From assembly GCF_001592755.1 (NCBI RefSeq), contig NZ_LUKF01000001.1, positions 472,029 through 536,028 of the forward strand: a stretch of DNA of 64,000 bases, written 5' to 3'. How positions within the stretch are numbered: the stretch's first letter is position 1; each line of letters starts with the position of its first letter. The stretch is from Bdellovibrio bacteriovorus. GTDB lineage: Bacteria; Bdellovibrionota; Bdellovibrionia; Bdellovibrionales; Bdellovibrionaceae. Shown one piece after another: positions 42,880-52,483 of the stretch. Below the pieces are notes generated by a model, which was given only the letters and a program-made list of their open reading frames with translations, made no database searches and was not told the DNA's origin. The position numbers and the translations under genes were made by a program.

Positions 42880-45285
42880 ATGAGTTTTGACGATAAAGTC
42901 CTAGAAATCCCACAGACACTTCCTATGTTACCTGTGAGAGACATCGTTGTATTTCCGTATATGATTATTCCGTTGTTCGTAGGCCGCGACGCCTCGATCC
43001 GCTCAGTGGAAGAAGCTTTGGCGAAGAATCGTTTGATCTTTTTAGCTTCCCAAAAAGACATTTCCGAAGAGAATCCGTCTCCTGACAACATCTACACAGT
43101 AGGTACTGTGGCGATGATCATGAGAATGAGAAAACTTTCTGACGGTCGCGTGAAAATCTTGATCCAAGGTGTAGCTAAGGGTCGTGTTAAGAATTTCACG
43201 AAAACATCTCCTTCTTTCGAAGTGGCTGTAGAAAAAATCGAAGAAATCCCAACACAAAAAACTGTTGTTGAAAATGAAGCCCTTATCAGAACAGCGAAAG
43301 AGCATATCGAGCGTATCATCGCTTTAGGTCGCCCTCTTTCTCCAGACATCTTATTGGTGTTGGATGATGTTTCTGATCCAGGTCGTATCGCAGACCTTAT
43401 CGCTTCTAACTTGGGTATCAAAGTTCAAGACGCTCAAAAAGTTCTTGAGACTTCTGATGCTACAGAAAGACTTAAACTTGTTAACGAGATCTTGGCTCAA
43501 GAACTTGAAGTCATGCAGACTCAGCAAAAAGGTCGCACTGGTGGCAAGGAAGACATGTCCAAGTCTCAACGCGAATACTTCTTGCGCGAGCAAATGAAGG
43601 CTATAAAGAATGAGCTTGGTGAAGGCGATTCTAAATCTGAAGAGATGGACGAACTTCGCGAAAAACTTGTGAACGCGGGAATGCCTCCACAAGTAGAAGC
43701 TGAAGCTTTGAAACAGCTTGGACGTTTGGAGCGTATGCATCCAGATGCTTCTGAAGCTACAATGGTTCGCACATACCTAGACTGGATGGCGGATCTTCCT
43801 TGGAGCAAAAAATCTGACGACGTGATTGATCTTAAACGTGCCAAAGAAATTTTGGACGAAGATCACTACGAACTAGAAAAAGCTAAAGACCGTATCATGG
43901 AATTCTTGGCGGTTAGAAAATTAAAGCCGAACCTTAAAGGCCCAATCCTTTGCTTCGGTGGTCCTCCGGGCGTAGGTAAAACGTCTCTTGGTAAATCTAT
44001 CGCTCGTGCGATGGGTCGTGAGTACTTCCGTATCGCTCTTGGCGGCGTGAAAGACGAAGCAGAGATCCGCGGTCACAGAAGAACTTATGTTGGTGCAATG
44101 CCTGGTAAAATCATCCAAGCACTTCGCCAAGCTAAGACAAACAACCCAGTTATCGTTCTAGATGAAGTTGATAAATTAGGTTCGGACTTCCGTGGTGACC
44201 CATCAGCAGCAATGCTTGAGGTTTTGGATCCAGAACAAAATGCAACTTTCCGTGACAACTACTTGAACGTCGATTTCGACCTTTCAAATGTGTTGTTCAT
44301 CGCAACAGCTAACGTGTTGGAAAATATCCCACCAGCTCTTCGCGATCGTATGGAAATCTTGAACATTCCTGGTTACACAGAGAACGACAAACTTTTGATC
44401 ACGAAGAAACATTTGATCAGAAGACAAATTGAAGCCAACGGTATCACTGAAGAGAACATCAAGTTCACTGACGAAGGTATCAAGTACTTGATCGCGGGTT
44501 ACACTCGTGAAGCAGGTCTTCGTAACCTCGAGCGTGAAGTCGGTTCTGTCTGCCGTAAAGTGGCTAAAATGGTTGTGATGGGTGAAGCTAACTTTGTCGA
44601 AATCACTCCAGCAGTGGTTCCAGAGTTGTTAGGTCCTCCACGCTTCCAACGTGACGACAAGTTTGCCGACTCTCAAGTAGGTGTTGTGCAAGGTCTTGCT
44701 TGGACACAAGCCGGTGGTGAAGTTCTTACTATCGAAGCTTTGAAAATGAAAGGTAAAGGACATCTTGCATTGACGGGCCAACTTGGCGACGTGATGAAAG
44801 AGTCAGCTCACGCAGCAATGTCATATGCTCGTGCTCACCAAGAAGAATTGGGTATCCCTGAAGACTTCTTTGAAAAGTACGATGTGCATGTTCACTTGCC
44901 AGCGGGTGCAATCCCTAAAGACGGTCCTTCTGCAGGTATCACTCTTACAACAGCGCTTGTAAGTTTGATGACAGGAACTCCAGTTCGTCACGATATCGCG
45001 ATGACTGGTGAAGTGACTCTACAAGGTCGCGTACTTCCAGTCGGTGGTATCCGTGAGAAGTGTTTGGCAGCTTTGAACCTAGGTATTACAAACATCATCA
45101 TCCCGATGGCTTGTAAGAAAGATATCGCTGATATCCCTAAGGTCTTCAAAGACAAGATCAACTTCATCTTCGCTGAAAACTTAGATGAGGTGTTCGCGGT
45201 CGCTTTCGATAAAGAAGCGAGAAGCCAAGACAAGAAGACAGCAACGAAAAAAGATCCAAAAAAATCGAAGAGCTTGGCTGCTTAA
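42880..45285 (+). CDS. lon: ATP-dependent Lon protease
   Basis: An 801-residue AAA+ serine protease. The N-domain (LPMLPVRDIVVFPYMI) is followed by a coiled linker. The AAA+ module has Walker A GGPPGVGKTS, and the protease domain has KDGPSAGIT with the catalytic Ser and a later Lys. A short Lys-rich end follows. Start ATG 42880 has GGAG upstream. It sits in the grpE-dnaJ-dksA stress block and is closed by a strong terminator. Confidence 0.97.
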   Translation: MSFDDKVLEIPQTLPMLPVRDIVVFPYMIIPLFVGRDASIRSVEEALAKNRLIFLASQKDISEENPSPDNIYTVGTVAMIMRMRKLSDGRVKILIQGVAKGRVKNFTKTSPSFEVAVEKIEEIPTQKTVVENEALIRTAKEHIERIIALGRPLSPDILLVLDDVSDPGRIADLIASNLGIKVQDAQKVLETSDATERLKLVNEILAQELEVMQTQQKGRTGGKEDMSKSQREYFLREQMKAIKNELGEGDSKSEEMDELREKLVNAGMPPQVEAEALKQLGRLERMHPDASEATMVRTYLDWMADLPWSKKSDDVIDLKRAKEILDEDHYELEKAKDRIMEFLAVRKLKPNLKGPILCFGGPPGVGKTSLGKSIARAMGREYFRIALGGVKDEAEIRGHRRTYVGAMPGKIIQALRQAKTNNPVIVLDEVDKLGSDFRGDPSAAMLEVLDPEQNATFRDNYLNVDFDLSNVLFIATANVLENIPPALRDRMEILNIPGYTENDKLLITKKHLIRRQIEANGITEENIKFTDEGIKYLIAGYTREAGLRNLEREVGSVCRKVAKMVVMGEANFVEITPAVVPELLGPPRFQRDDKFADSQVGVVQGLAWTQAGGEVLTIEALKMKGKGHLALTGQLGDVMKESAHAAMSYARAHQEELGIPEDFFEKYDVHVHLPAGAIPKDGPSAGITLTTALVSLMTGTPVRHDIAMTGEVTLQGRVLPVGGIREKCLAALNLGITNIIIPMACKKDIADIPKVFKDKINFIFAENLDEVFAVAFDKEARSQDKKTATKKDPKKSKSLAA

Positions 45286-45320
45286 TAGTAGCCCAAGCCC
45301 ATCGCCCCTCCCAAAAATAG

Positions 45321-45347
45321 AAAAGGACCGAGAAATCGGTCCTTTTT
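45321..45347. terminator. Strong bidirectional terminator after lon
   Basis: AAAAGGACCGA and TCGGTCCTTTT form an 11-base-pair stem with GAAA tetraloop. T runs lie on both sides in the respective directions, serving lon and the converging L,D-transpeptidase gene. Confidence 0.92.
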
Positions 45348-45373
45348 TATTTTCAAAATCAGAATTTAAATAT

Positions 45374-45997
45374 CTATTCGTGAACCGTGATCCAAGTTTT
45401 GTAGATGCCATGTTCGCGCACTAGACGGTTGAACTTGAAAGCATTGTCTGGATGAACACGAATGCAACCATGAGAAGCTCTAGAACCTAGCTTTTTCCAG
45501 TTGCTAGTGCCCGTTCCATGAATCGCAAATCCACCAGAAATAAATACTGCGTAAGGCATGTTGCCAAGACCGTTGTAATCCCCACCCGGATATTTCGTAG
45601 AAGTGTATTTGTCATAGATACGTCCGTTAGGATGAGTATCAAAGTTCGGAGTTCCATGACCTGGAGTTCCTGTAGAAACTGCCCACGTATTCGTGTGAAC
45701 ACCATCGATATACAAATACATTTTTTGTTGTGATCTAGAAACTTGCGCCCACACTTTGCAAGAACTGCGATAACAAGAAGGACCCATCGGGCCGATCAGG
45801 TTTTCAATAAACGGAGAAGAGCCTGTTTCTTCGAAATAGATTTGATCCATTTGTTGAAGAGTTTCTTCGATATTGGCATCAAACGGATTAAGTTCATCCA
45901 TCACGTTTTCGTTGTCCGCAACTTCCACCTCTTGGGCTTGCGCAGAGATTGCCAACGAAGAAACTAAGAAGAACGCTGTCATTAAAGATTTAAACAT
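45374..45997 (-). CDS. Exported L,D-transpeptidase (YkuD family)
   Basis: A 207-residue enzyme with a signal peptide ending AQAQ near residue 22. The YkuD domain starts WAQVSRSQQKMYLYIDG and carries FAIHGTG and the active-site SHGCIRV with catalytic Cys. It forms 3-3 crosslinks, anchors proteins, or exchanges D-amino acids on peptidoglycan. In Bdellovibrio some L,D-transpeptidases remodel the prey wall (established); whether this is one of them is not shown. GGGGG lies just before ATG 45997. Confidence 0.93.
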   Translation of the reverse strand: MFKSLMTAFFLVSSLAISAQAQEVEVADNENVMDELNPFDANIEETLQQMDQIYFEETGSSPFIENLIGPMGPSCYRSSCKVWAQVSRSQQKMYLYIDGVHTNTWAVSTGTPGHGTPNFDTHPNGRIYDKYTSTKYPGGDYNGLGNMPYAVFISGGFAIHGTGTSNWKKLGSRASHGCIRVHPDNAFKFNRLVREHGIYKTWITVHE

Positions 45998-46021
45998 TTG
46001 ACCCCCTTCAAGTCAGAGGTC

Positions 46022-46050
46022 GAAATATCGATTGTGTTACGGTTTGGCAA
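46022..46050 (-). promoter_or_regulatory. Candidate promoter of the L,D-transpeptidase gene
   Basis: On the minus strand TTGCCA and TATTTC are 17 bases apart, with the -10 about 25 bases before ATG 45997. The match is moderate. Confidence 0.35.
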
Positions 46051-46117
46051 TGAAGATGTTGTAAGGAACGCGCCGCTCTTTGATGACACAACATACCTTT
46101 TTATTTAGCATTCAATA

Positions 46118-47239
46118 ATGAGCAGAACGAAACCAGCACGCGGCGAAAATGCGGTGGAATCCCTTGGGGAAACCTGGATTTTATCAGGAAGTACGGGTCA
46201 GGATAAACACCAAGGGTCGTACGTAAAACTAAAGATCGCGCTGGAATTTCCTCACCAAAATGTTCGACTGCGTTTTGTAAGAGAATCTGGCTGGTCTGAT
46301 TTCGTGAAAGGTTTGGGCGTCGTAGAATGCCAAACCGGCGATAAAACTTTTGATGATTTGGTCTATATTAATACCGACAGCCCGCATATCCACAGACTTC
46401 TTAAAAGCAACTCTTCTTTGCGTCAGGCTATTGGAAACATGCTTGCCAATGAAGAAGTTCAATCTGTTGAAGTTGAAGATGGACAGGTATTTCTTCGCAC
46501 ACGAGCTTATGGAAAACAGCGAAACACAGAGGGCGCTTGGGGCGCAATATTTCCTAAGATTGATTTTTCATATCAGTTTGAGTGCTACAAAACCACAGCT
46601 ACAAATCTCATCGAATTTAGAGAAATTCTGCTTCACAACTGGGGACACGATGCTTTCAATTGGGATGGAAGAGGTATCGCCAAGGGTCTTATATTAAATG
46701 CCATTGGCGTCACCTCTGCACTGCTCTTAATGTATTTTTTAAATAAATTCCTTATTGAGGATAAATACGGACATCTCGTCGACTCACTTCAGTTTTTTGT
46801 CTATGGTATTTTACCCAGTCTTATCACTTTTGTTATCTTGATAGGCCTAGGATTGTTATGGATGAGAGGTTCATCGTGGACCTTACGATTTCTTATTCCG
46901 TTTCTGATCTTGTCGTTATTTATCTCTCCGGCTTTAGTATATTCTGGTGCGAAGTATATTAATTATGCGGAGTCGACCTTCTTCAAATCCGTCGATGCTC
47001 CTATCTATTCGTTCGAAGTCGTGCTTCGTAAATCTAAAAATTCATCTCGATACGTGTGCATGGTTCAAAGTCAGAATCCCGTCGAGTCCCAAAAGATATT
47101 GCGCGAGGATTACTATCCTGAGTTCTGTAATGAGTTGAAGCAAAAAAGATCTATGTCGAACCTCTTCTATCACTATGAACTTCAAAAAGGAAAACTTGGT
47201 GCGTACTGGTACACAAGCAAAGCTGTCGTCACAAAGTAA
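46118..47239 (+). CDS. Membrane protein of unknown family
   Basis: A 373-residue protein. The N-terminal 180 residues look like a soluble cytoplasmic domain. Three transmembrane helices follow (about 190-212, 225-248, 256-276), then a soluble tail with VLRKSKNSSRYVCMV. No family is recognised. There is no clear ribosome site before ATG 46118, and by eye the gene is richer in A and T than lon or nuo. It is followed by the MFS gene after 65 bases, perhaps in one unit. Confidence 0.65.
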   Translation: MSRTKPARGENAVESLGETWILSGSTGQDKHQGSYVKLKIALEFPHQNVRLRFVRESGWSDFVKGLGVVECQTGDKTFDDLVYINTDSPHIHRLLKSNSSLRQAIGNMLANEEVQSVEVEDGQVFLRTRAYGKQRNTEGAWGAIFPKIDFSYQFECYKTTATNLIEFREILLHNWGHDAFNWDGRGIAKGLILNAIGVTSALLLMYFLNKFLIEDKYGHLVDSLQFFVYGILPSLITFVILIGLGLLWMRGSSWTLRFLIPFLILSLFISPALVYSGAKYINYAESTFFKSVDAPIYSFEVVLRKSKNSSRYVCMVQSQNPVESQKILREDYYPEFCNELKQKRSMSNLFYHYELQKGKLGAYWYTSKAVVTK

Positions 47240-47304
47240 TGCGTTAACACAATACAAATTGAAACTATCCCCATTGCTTCCTTCATGAGATAAATTGAGT
47301 CCGC

Positions 47305-48606
47305 TTGGATAAATACAAATACGAAACAACAGTCAAAGGTTTATGGGACGTTACCGGGATGGTTTCTCTCGGAGTGATTCTTGTTTTTTATTGTTACTAT
47401 CTGACGGGAATTCTTCATTTTGAAACCTCGCAAACAAAAGAATCGTCATCAGGCCTTAGCGTTGTCGCCTCCTACTTAAGCTTTGCTACGGGATTTATAT
47501 TTAGGCCTTTAGGTGCGATTTATTTTGGTGCTCTAGCGGACACCGCGGGCAAAAAACGCGCCTTGGTGAAATCCTTTAAGATGCTAGGGGTTGTTTCTTT
47601 ATGCATGGCTTTGCTTCACGAATCGTACATGCCAGCAAACGTAGTCTCAGTATTCGTGATCATTGTTCGCTTACTGCAAGGATTTGCGACCGCAGGAACC
47701 GTTACATGTGCTATTGCCTACATCTATGATTTGGCGCCCACTTTAGAAAAAGGACGTTTTACTTCTTGGCTTCAAATGGCAGCTCCATCTGGTTATTTGA
47801 TTGCGATGGCCATTGTGATTCTATTTAAGCTATTTGTGTCTGCTGAAGATTTGGGAATATGGGGCTGGAGAGTTTGCTTTCTGTTGAGTGGTCTTATCTA
47901 TCCCCTCGCAGTTTACATCGACAGAAAATTTCCCGATGTACCTTTGACCTATGACCGTGAGACCTCAGCGATCAGCCATCTAAAAAATCTTTTGAGCGAC
48001 AAATCAGCGCTTAAAAGAATCTTTACGTTTGCACTTTTTATCGCCATTAACGTGGGTGTTCTTGCTTATTTCTTTAATCTTTACCGACTCTATTTCTTAG
48101 GCCCTCTGTTAAAAGTCCCATCCGATGCCATCGGATTTATTGTAGCGATCTCAAGTTTGTTTCTGCTGCCGCTTTATCCTCTTTTCGGAGTTATTTCTGA
48201 TAGAGTGGGTCGAACAAAAATGTGCCTGGCCGGGGCCTTTTTAGGAATTGCGGTGATTTTTCCTTACTTTTATTTTATGCAGAAATTCGCGGGTGTTGGC
48301 GGGATCGGCGCCAATAAAGCAGCGCTGATTATAATTATGGTCCTCACCGGATTTGTAATCACACTTAGTTACGCCCCCGTTGTCGCTTTAGTTTGTGATT
48401 CTGTGGAGCCTCGTTATAGAGCCGTCTCTTTCGGCGTTATCTACAATATCGGCTTTTCGTTTATACCGTCCCTGCTGCAAATCGCCGGGAGCTATTTCTA
48501 TGATAAGAATGCTTCGATCTATGGCGGAATTTATGCGGCTTTGATTGTCGCTACTTTAGCAGGCGGAATCAGCTACCTGATTCGCCCCAAAAGAACTACT
48601 GCTTAA
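47305..48606 (+). CDS. MFS transporter (metabolite:H+ symporter type)
   Basis: A 433-residue 12-helix transporter. RPLGAIYFGALADTAGKKRAL contains the loop 2-3 motif of the major facilitator family, with a second copy at GVISDRVGRTK. The overall pattern (VRLLQGFATAG, WRVCFLLSG) is closest to the proline/alpha-ketoglutarate (MHS) branch. The substrate is unknown. It starts with TTG 47305. The end overlaps the HTH/coiled-coil gene on the other strand by 11 bases. Confidence 0.85.
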   Translation: MDKYKYETTVKGLWDVTGMVSLGVILVFYCYYLTGILHFETSQTKESSSGLSVVASYLSFATGFIFRPLGAIYFGALADTAGKKRALVKSFKMLGVVSLCMALLHESYMPANVVSVFVIIVRLLQGFATAGTVTCAIAYIYDLAPTLEKGRFTSWLQMAAPSGYLIAMAIVILFKLFVSAEDLGIWGWRVCFLLSGLIYPLAVYIDRKFPDVPLTYDRETSAISHLKNLLSDKSALKRIFTFALFIAINVGVLAYFFNLYRLYFLGPLLKVPSDAIGFIVAISSLFLLPLYPLFGVISDRVGRTKMCLAGAFLGIAVIFPYFYFMQKFAGVGGIGANKAALIIIMVLTGFVITLSYAPVVALVCDSVEPRYRAVSFGVIYNIGFSFIPSLLQIAGSYFYDKNASIYGGIYAALIVATLAGGISYLIRPKRTTA

Positions 48607-49087
48607 AACCTTTAAGGCGGTCGTTTTCAGATTCCAAAACACGAACCAGAGTCTTTAGATCTGCCACTTCGTCTTTCAGTTGAAGAATAGTTTCTTCTTT
48701 GTCTTGAAGGATTTGGGTGTAGGCTTTTTTAAGTTCGTTCAGAAGTTTGTTGGCAGCGGTTAAGATGGGCTCATCTTTGTTGGCCTTCATTGATTTATCT
48801 TGAAGGTCCTGAGCTTTCAGAAGGTCGTCTTTTGAAGAAGCGGACATAGTGTCGTTACCTTTCATCATTCCATGATGAGCACCCACCAAGGCGTCGCTGT
48901 CTTGGGAGGGGCGATGTACTCGTTGATGGGTACCCATCGGTTCGTCCATGATGAAGTACTTGCCGTCTTCAAATCGGAATTTGATGTCGTCAGCTTTGAT
49001 TCGACGGCGGAGTGTGCTCACACTAATTTTGTATTTAGTAGAGTAATCCGTTAGCGGTAACCATGAACCAGTTGCTTCAACGTTCAT
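48596..49087 (-). CDS. HTH (MerR/excisionase-like) protein with C-terminal coiled coil
   Basis: A 163-residue protein. Residues about 8-50 (PLTDYSTKYKISVSTLRRRIKA, then a GKYFI beta wing) form a winged HTH like the DNA-reading part of MerR or excisionase proteins. A polar linker follows, then a coiled coil (about 110-160, LQLKDEVADLKTLVRVLESENDRL) for dimerization. I use ATG 49087; the codon before it is TTG. It may bind the TATCCA repeats just upstream of its own promoter (inference). Confidence 0.75.
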   Translation of the reverse strand: MNVEATGSWLPLTDYSTKYKISVSTLRRRIKADDIKFRFEDGKYFIMDEPMGTHQRVHRPSQDSDALVGAHHGMMKGNDTMSASSKDDLLKAQDLQDKSMKANKDEPILTAANKLLNELKKAYTQILQDKEETILQLKDEVADLKTLVRVLESENDRLKGFKQ

Positions 49088-49140
49088 CAAATTTCCTTAC
49101 TAGCCAAACTTTTCGGGGTGGTCGCCCTACTCAGCTTGCG

Positions 49141-49254
49141 TATCCAACATTAACACACGACTTCGGTCTGTCAAATTTTGTGTGAGTAGTTATCCAAATT
49201 CAACAAAATTCAGGACCTTGATCTGGCTATCCACAACTTTTTTAGCCTATCCAA
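49141..49254 (+). repeat. Cluster of four TATCCA direct repeats, DnaA-box-like
   Basis: TATCCA(A/C) occurs at 49141, 49191, 49228 and 49248, all in one orientation. With one base before, two copies (TTATCCAAA and CTATCCACA) match the DnaA box TTATCCACA at eight of nine positions; the others match at six. Copies one and four are both followed by a CTTCG(G)TCTG-like segment. The cluster fills the gap between the HTH gene and the patatin gene. Confidence 0.5.
49147..49174 (-). promoter_or_regulatory. Candidate promoter of the HTH/coiled-coil gene
   Basis: On the minus strand a perfect TTGACA (49169-49174) is followed after 16 bases by TAATGT (49147-49152). The TATCCA repeats flank and overlap it. 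Confidence 0.45.
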
Positions 49255-49358
49255 CTAGACCTTCGTCTGACTAAGCAACCCTAAGTCATGGATTTTCTTA
49301 AGTTCCAAAGAATCCTTTGCCCGAAAGTCCAAGAACTCTCATACTTAAAGATAACACT

Positions 49359-50558
49359 ATGCGGATTAGAGATAAGAAAAAAGTGGCCCTAGTATTAAGT
49401 GGAGGCGGCATTAAAGCGGCGGCCTTTCACATTGGGGTTTGCTTAGCTTTACAAGAAAAAGGCTTTCGCTTTGCCGGAGGTACCAAAGAGATGGTGCGTC
49501 AGAACTTCGGTGAAGACGATCCATTTACAATCCGTCTTTATGTAGGCTCTAGCGCCGGCGCTTTCGTAGCTTCAATCCTTGCCGCTGGCTACCCGATTGA
49601 GTCCCTCGTCAACGCATTCCAAATCGGTTCGGGCAGTCATCCTTCTTTTGATAAGTCGGATTTACGGTATTTAAAACCCATCAGCTACCGCGATATTTTT
49701 AATTTAAACTCCAGCGGTTTGTTGAAGTTTATTCCGCGCACTTTGATGGAAAAGGCCTTGGTCACCGGTGGTCTTGAATCCCTTTTAAAAAACGGTCTTA
49801 AGTTAAACGGCCTTTTTTCAACCAAGGGTATTGAAGGCTATTTGCGCAAAGAGGTTTTGCTGGACAATGACTTCGCTCGTTTGGGTGTGGGTCTTTTTAT
49901 TATCGGAACCCAGTTAAACCACACCCGCAAAGCCATCTTTGGTAACTTCCCGGAATCCTATAAAACGGAAAACACGAAATACATCAACTACGCAACGATC
50001 AGTGATGCCGTGGCTTGTTCAACGGCCTTGCCTCCGGTCTTTGCTCCTTACGGAATCAAACGTCCCGACGGAAAAGAGATGTATTATTATGACGGCGAAA
50101 TTCGCGACACTCTTTCCACGCACGTGGCGGCAGATTATGGCGCGGATCTGGTGATTTCTTCTTTTTCAATTCAGCCTTATCACTACACGGAAGAGATGGG
50201 TTCGTTGCATGACTATGGAATTCCACTGATCGCAAATCAGGCTCTTTACCAAGTCGTTCAGCAAAAAATCATGCGCCATATTCAATACAAGAATGACATT
50301 CGCGGTATCTATAACGCCGTAGATGGTTACTTCAAACAGATGAACTTGCCGGCTGAGCATCGCGACAAACTGCTTGAAATCATTCGCAATCGTGTGAACT
50401 ATCGCCCGGAAGTGGATTACATCTATATTGCTCCACGCCCGAACAACTATGAAATGTTTTTCGTTGATCACTTCAGTTTAAATCCAGAGATTTTAGCGCG
50501 CATTGTGCGTATCGGATTTAAATCCGCGATCAACGTTCTTCGCCACTACGACGTTTAG
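49359..50558 (+). CDS. Patatin-like phospholipase
   Basis: A 399-residue lipid acyl hydrolase. VLSGGGIKAAAFHIGV is the oxyanion glycine motif, GSSAGAF holds the nucleophile Ser (GxSxG), and YYDGEIRD holds the catalytic Asp (DGE in place of DGG). No signal peptide is seen. I start at ATG 49359; a TTG at 49317 would add 14 residues without a ribosome site. It could act on the cell's own or another cell's lipids. The C-terminal 100 residues have no assigned domain. The stop overlaps the TgpA-like gene by four bases. Confidence 0.88.
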   Translation: MRIRDKKKVALVLSGGGIKAAAFHIGVCLALQEKGFRFAGGTKEMVRQNFGEDDPFTIRLYVGSSAGAFVASILAAGYPIESLVNAFQIGSGSHPSFDKSDLRYLKPISYRDIFNLNSSGLLKFIPRTLMEKALVTGGLESLLKNGLKLNGLFSTKGIEGYLRKEVLLDNDFARLGVGLFIIGTQLNHTRKAIFGNFPESYKTENTKYINYATISDAVACSTALPPVFAPYGIKRPDGKEMYYYDGEIRDTLSTHVAADYGADLVISSFSIQPYHYTEEMGSLHDYGIPLIANQALYQVVQQKIMRHIQYKNDIRGIYNAVDGYFKQMNLPAEHRDKLLEIIRNRVNYRPEVDYIYIAPRPNNYEMFFVDHFSLNPEILARIVRIGFKSAINVLRHYDV

Positions 50559-52483
50559 TGGCTGCGAATTTCATTTTTCCAGTTTGTTAAAAGCTCTTTG
50601 CCCGACGAAGCTGTTTTACCAGCATAAGTTTGTTCGTCATAAAACGTTTCGATTTCTTGAAGAATCATTTTCAAATAAGGAAACTGTGCCTGCAGCTTTT
50701 TTAGAAACTCCAGCGGAGGCTCTGAATTTTCGCGCTGGATATTCTTTTTTTCGGCCCACTTTTCCACGGCTTGCAACAGAACTTGTGCTTCATTAAGGTT
50801 TCTTTTCTGTTTGAAAAGACTGCGGAAAATTAAAACAAGTGCGGCAATAACAACGACAAGTAAGAAAGTGGATTGAATTCTGTAATTCAACAAAGCACTC
50901 CAAAAACTTTGTTGAGACGTTTTATCAAAATCGATAAGGAAATAAGTCCATCGATAGTTGATATCTTCCACCCAAAAACTGACTTCATCCCATAGAAGAA
51001 AATCTTCTTTCGCTGGCGGACGCCAATCCACGGCGCGCGCAAAGGCCCGCTGATCTTCTTCCGAAAGTCCAAAAAATTCTTCTGCACCGATCACCAAACG
51101 AAGAGGCGCAACCCATAAAGTTGGATCGATTCGCTGCCACTGTCCTTCATTAAAGATTTCAACCCAGGCGTGAGCATCTTTTTGCGAAACTTTCCAAAAG
51201 TTGCCCAAAGGATTAAAACGGCCGCCTTGATATCCGACGATCACTCGCGCGGGAATTCCTAAGGATCTTGCAAGAGTCGCGTAAGCTCCCGCAAAATGCT
51301 CACAAAACCCTCGTTTTCTTTCAAAAAGAAAAGTTTCTAGATCGTTTGGACCATAAACGCCGGGAGATAGCGTGTAGACGAATCCGTTATCTACAAAAAG
51401 TTTTTGCAGTTCTTCGACCTTTTGGGGAATAGAAAGATTTCTGCTTAAGACACCGTCGACCCATGCGTGAACACGTCCTTGTACGGGAGGAACCTGAAGA
51501 TCTTCATCCTGCGGAGTCGCTCTGTCCTTATAGTCATGCTCATAATATCCCCGATACATTGAAGATTTATTTAATGGCCGAATTGACCGATAGATGTTCT
51601 GAGGAAGCGCTAGAACTTGATTCACGTCTAAGTCGACATGCTTTGTTCCCTCTAAAACAAAAAGATAGAGCTGAGATGTGGGCTCAATTGCGACCTCATA
51701 AGTTGGCAAAGATTTATAGTCTTCTGTTGAAGGAGCTCTAAATCCCAAGCGTCGCGGACGCCAGCTCAAACCCCGCGATTGAGTCAAAACCGATCCACGC
51801 CAATAGAGATCTACCGATTTATTTATCGGCAGATTTTCAATCTTGGCCCGAAATGCTGTTGCCGTGTTCGTTGCAAGTTCCGCCACCATCCCGGGGTTTA
51901 TTTCATCGGTAAAGCCAATTTCTCCGAACTGCGCAGAACCGCGCGACATCGCCCACGGTAAAACAAAGCGCGGAAAGGCAAAAAATAAAATCACAGCCAT
52001 CGGCACTGAAAGAATGAATATCTTTAATAGTACTTTCGCGCGAGCCGGCAGCGATTCAGGCAAGAGCGAATACCAAAGCCCGACAAAGGCCAAAACGGAA
52101 GGAATTATCCAATATATATCTAAACTAAAAAGCGCCTTCACTGAAATCAAAAGAAAGCCCAGAAGGATCACAAATTTATGATCGCGTTCGTTCTGATAGT
52201 CCATGATTCTTAATGAAGAAAGAGCTAACAAAAATGTATACGCGGGCTCCTGGCCAATCAAAGTGCGAAATTGAACAAGCACTTGAATTAACAAAAGAAC
52301 ACTTAGGATTCCCGTGGCCTTTCTAGATAAAGGTTTCCACTGAAGATTTTCTACGCCCCACTTCCAAAAAAGCATGACGAAGCTGAAAACAGCTATCCAT
52401 GCTGAAACCTCAAGCGCTACCATCGCCATGGCGATAATAAATGAAACGGCGAGTGCTTTCTGAGAGTAGAACCTTTTTGTCAT
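50555..52483 (-). CDS. Transglutaminase-like membrane protein (TgpA/DUF3488 type)
   Basis: A 642-residue protein. The N-terminal 190 residues hold several transmembrane helices, then a transglutaminase fold follows. Its catalytic residues are Cys in KRGFCEHFA, His in KDAHAWVE and Asp in QRIDPT. One more transmembrane helix lies near residue 560 before a short cytoplasmic tail. Start ATG 52483 overlaps the DUF58 stop (ATGA). The usual trio MoxR, DUF58 and transglutaminase is complete here. Its substrate is unknown in most bacteria. Confidence 0.92.
   Translation of the reverse strand: MTKRFYSQKALAVSFIIAMAMVALEVSAWIAVFSFVMLFWKWGVENLQWKPLSRKATGILSVLLLIQVLVQFRTLIGQEPAYTFLLALSSLRIMDYQNERDHKFVILLGFLLISVKALFSLDIYWIIPSVLAFVGLWYSLLPESLPARAKVLLKIFILSVPMAVILFFAFPRFVLPWAMSRGSAQFGEIGFTDEINPGMVAELATNTATAFRAKIENLPINKSVDLYWRGSVLTQSRGLSWRPRRLGFRAPSTEDYKSLPTYEVAIEPTSQLYLFVLEGTKHVDLDVNQVLALPQNIYRSIRPLNKSSMYRGYYEHDYKDRATPQDEDLQVPPVQGRVHAWVDGVLSRNLSIPQKVEELQKLFVDNGFVYTLSPGVYGPNDLETFLFERKRGFCEHFAGAYATLARSLGIPARVIVGYQGGRFNPLGNFWKVSQKDAHAWVEIFNEGQWQRIDPTLWVAPLRLVIGAEEFFGLSEEDQRAFARAVDWRPPAKEDFLLWDEVSFWVEDINYRWTYFLIDFDKTSQQSFWSALLNYRIQSTFLLVVVIAALVLIFRSLFKQKRNLNEAQVLLQAVEKWAEKKNIQRENSEPPLEFLKKLQAQFPYLKMILQEIETFYDEQTYAGKTASSGKELLTNWKNEIRSH

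Noticed and set aside
49141-49254. Chromosomal replication origin
   Set aside because: The repeats resemble DnaA boxes, but there is no dnaA, dnaN, gidA or parA neighbour and no strongly AT-rich unwinding element. I kept it as a repeat cluster.
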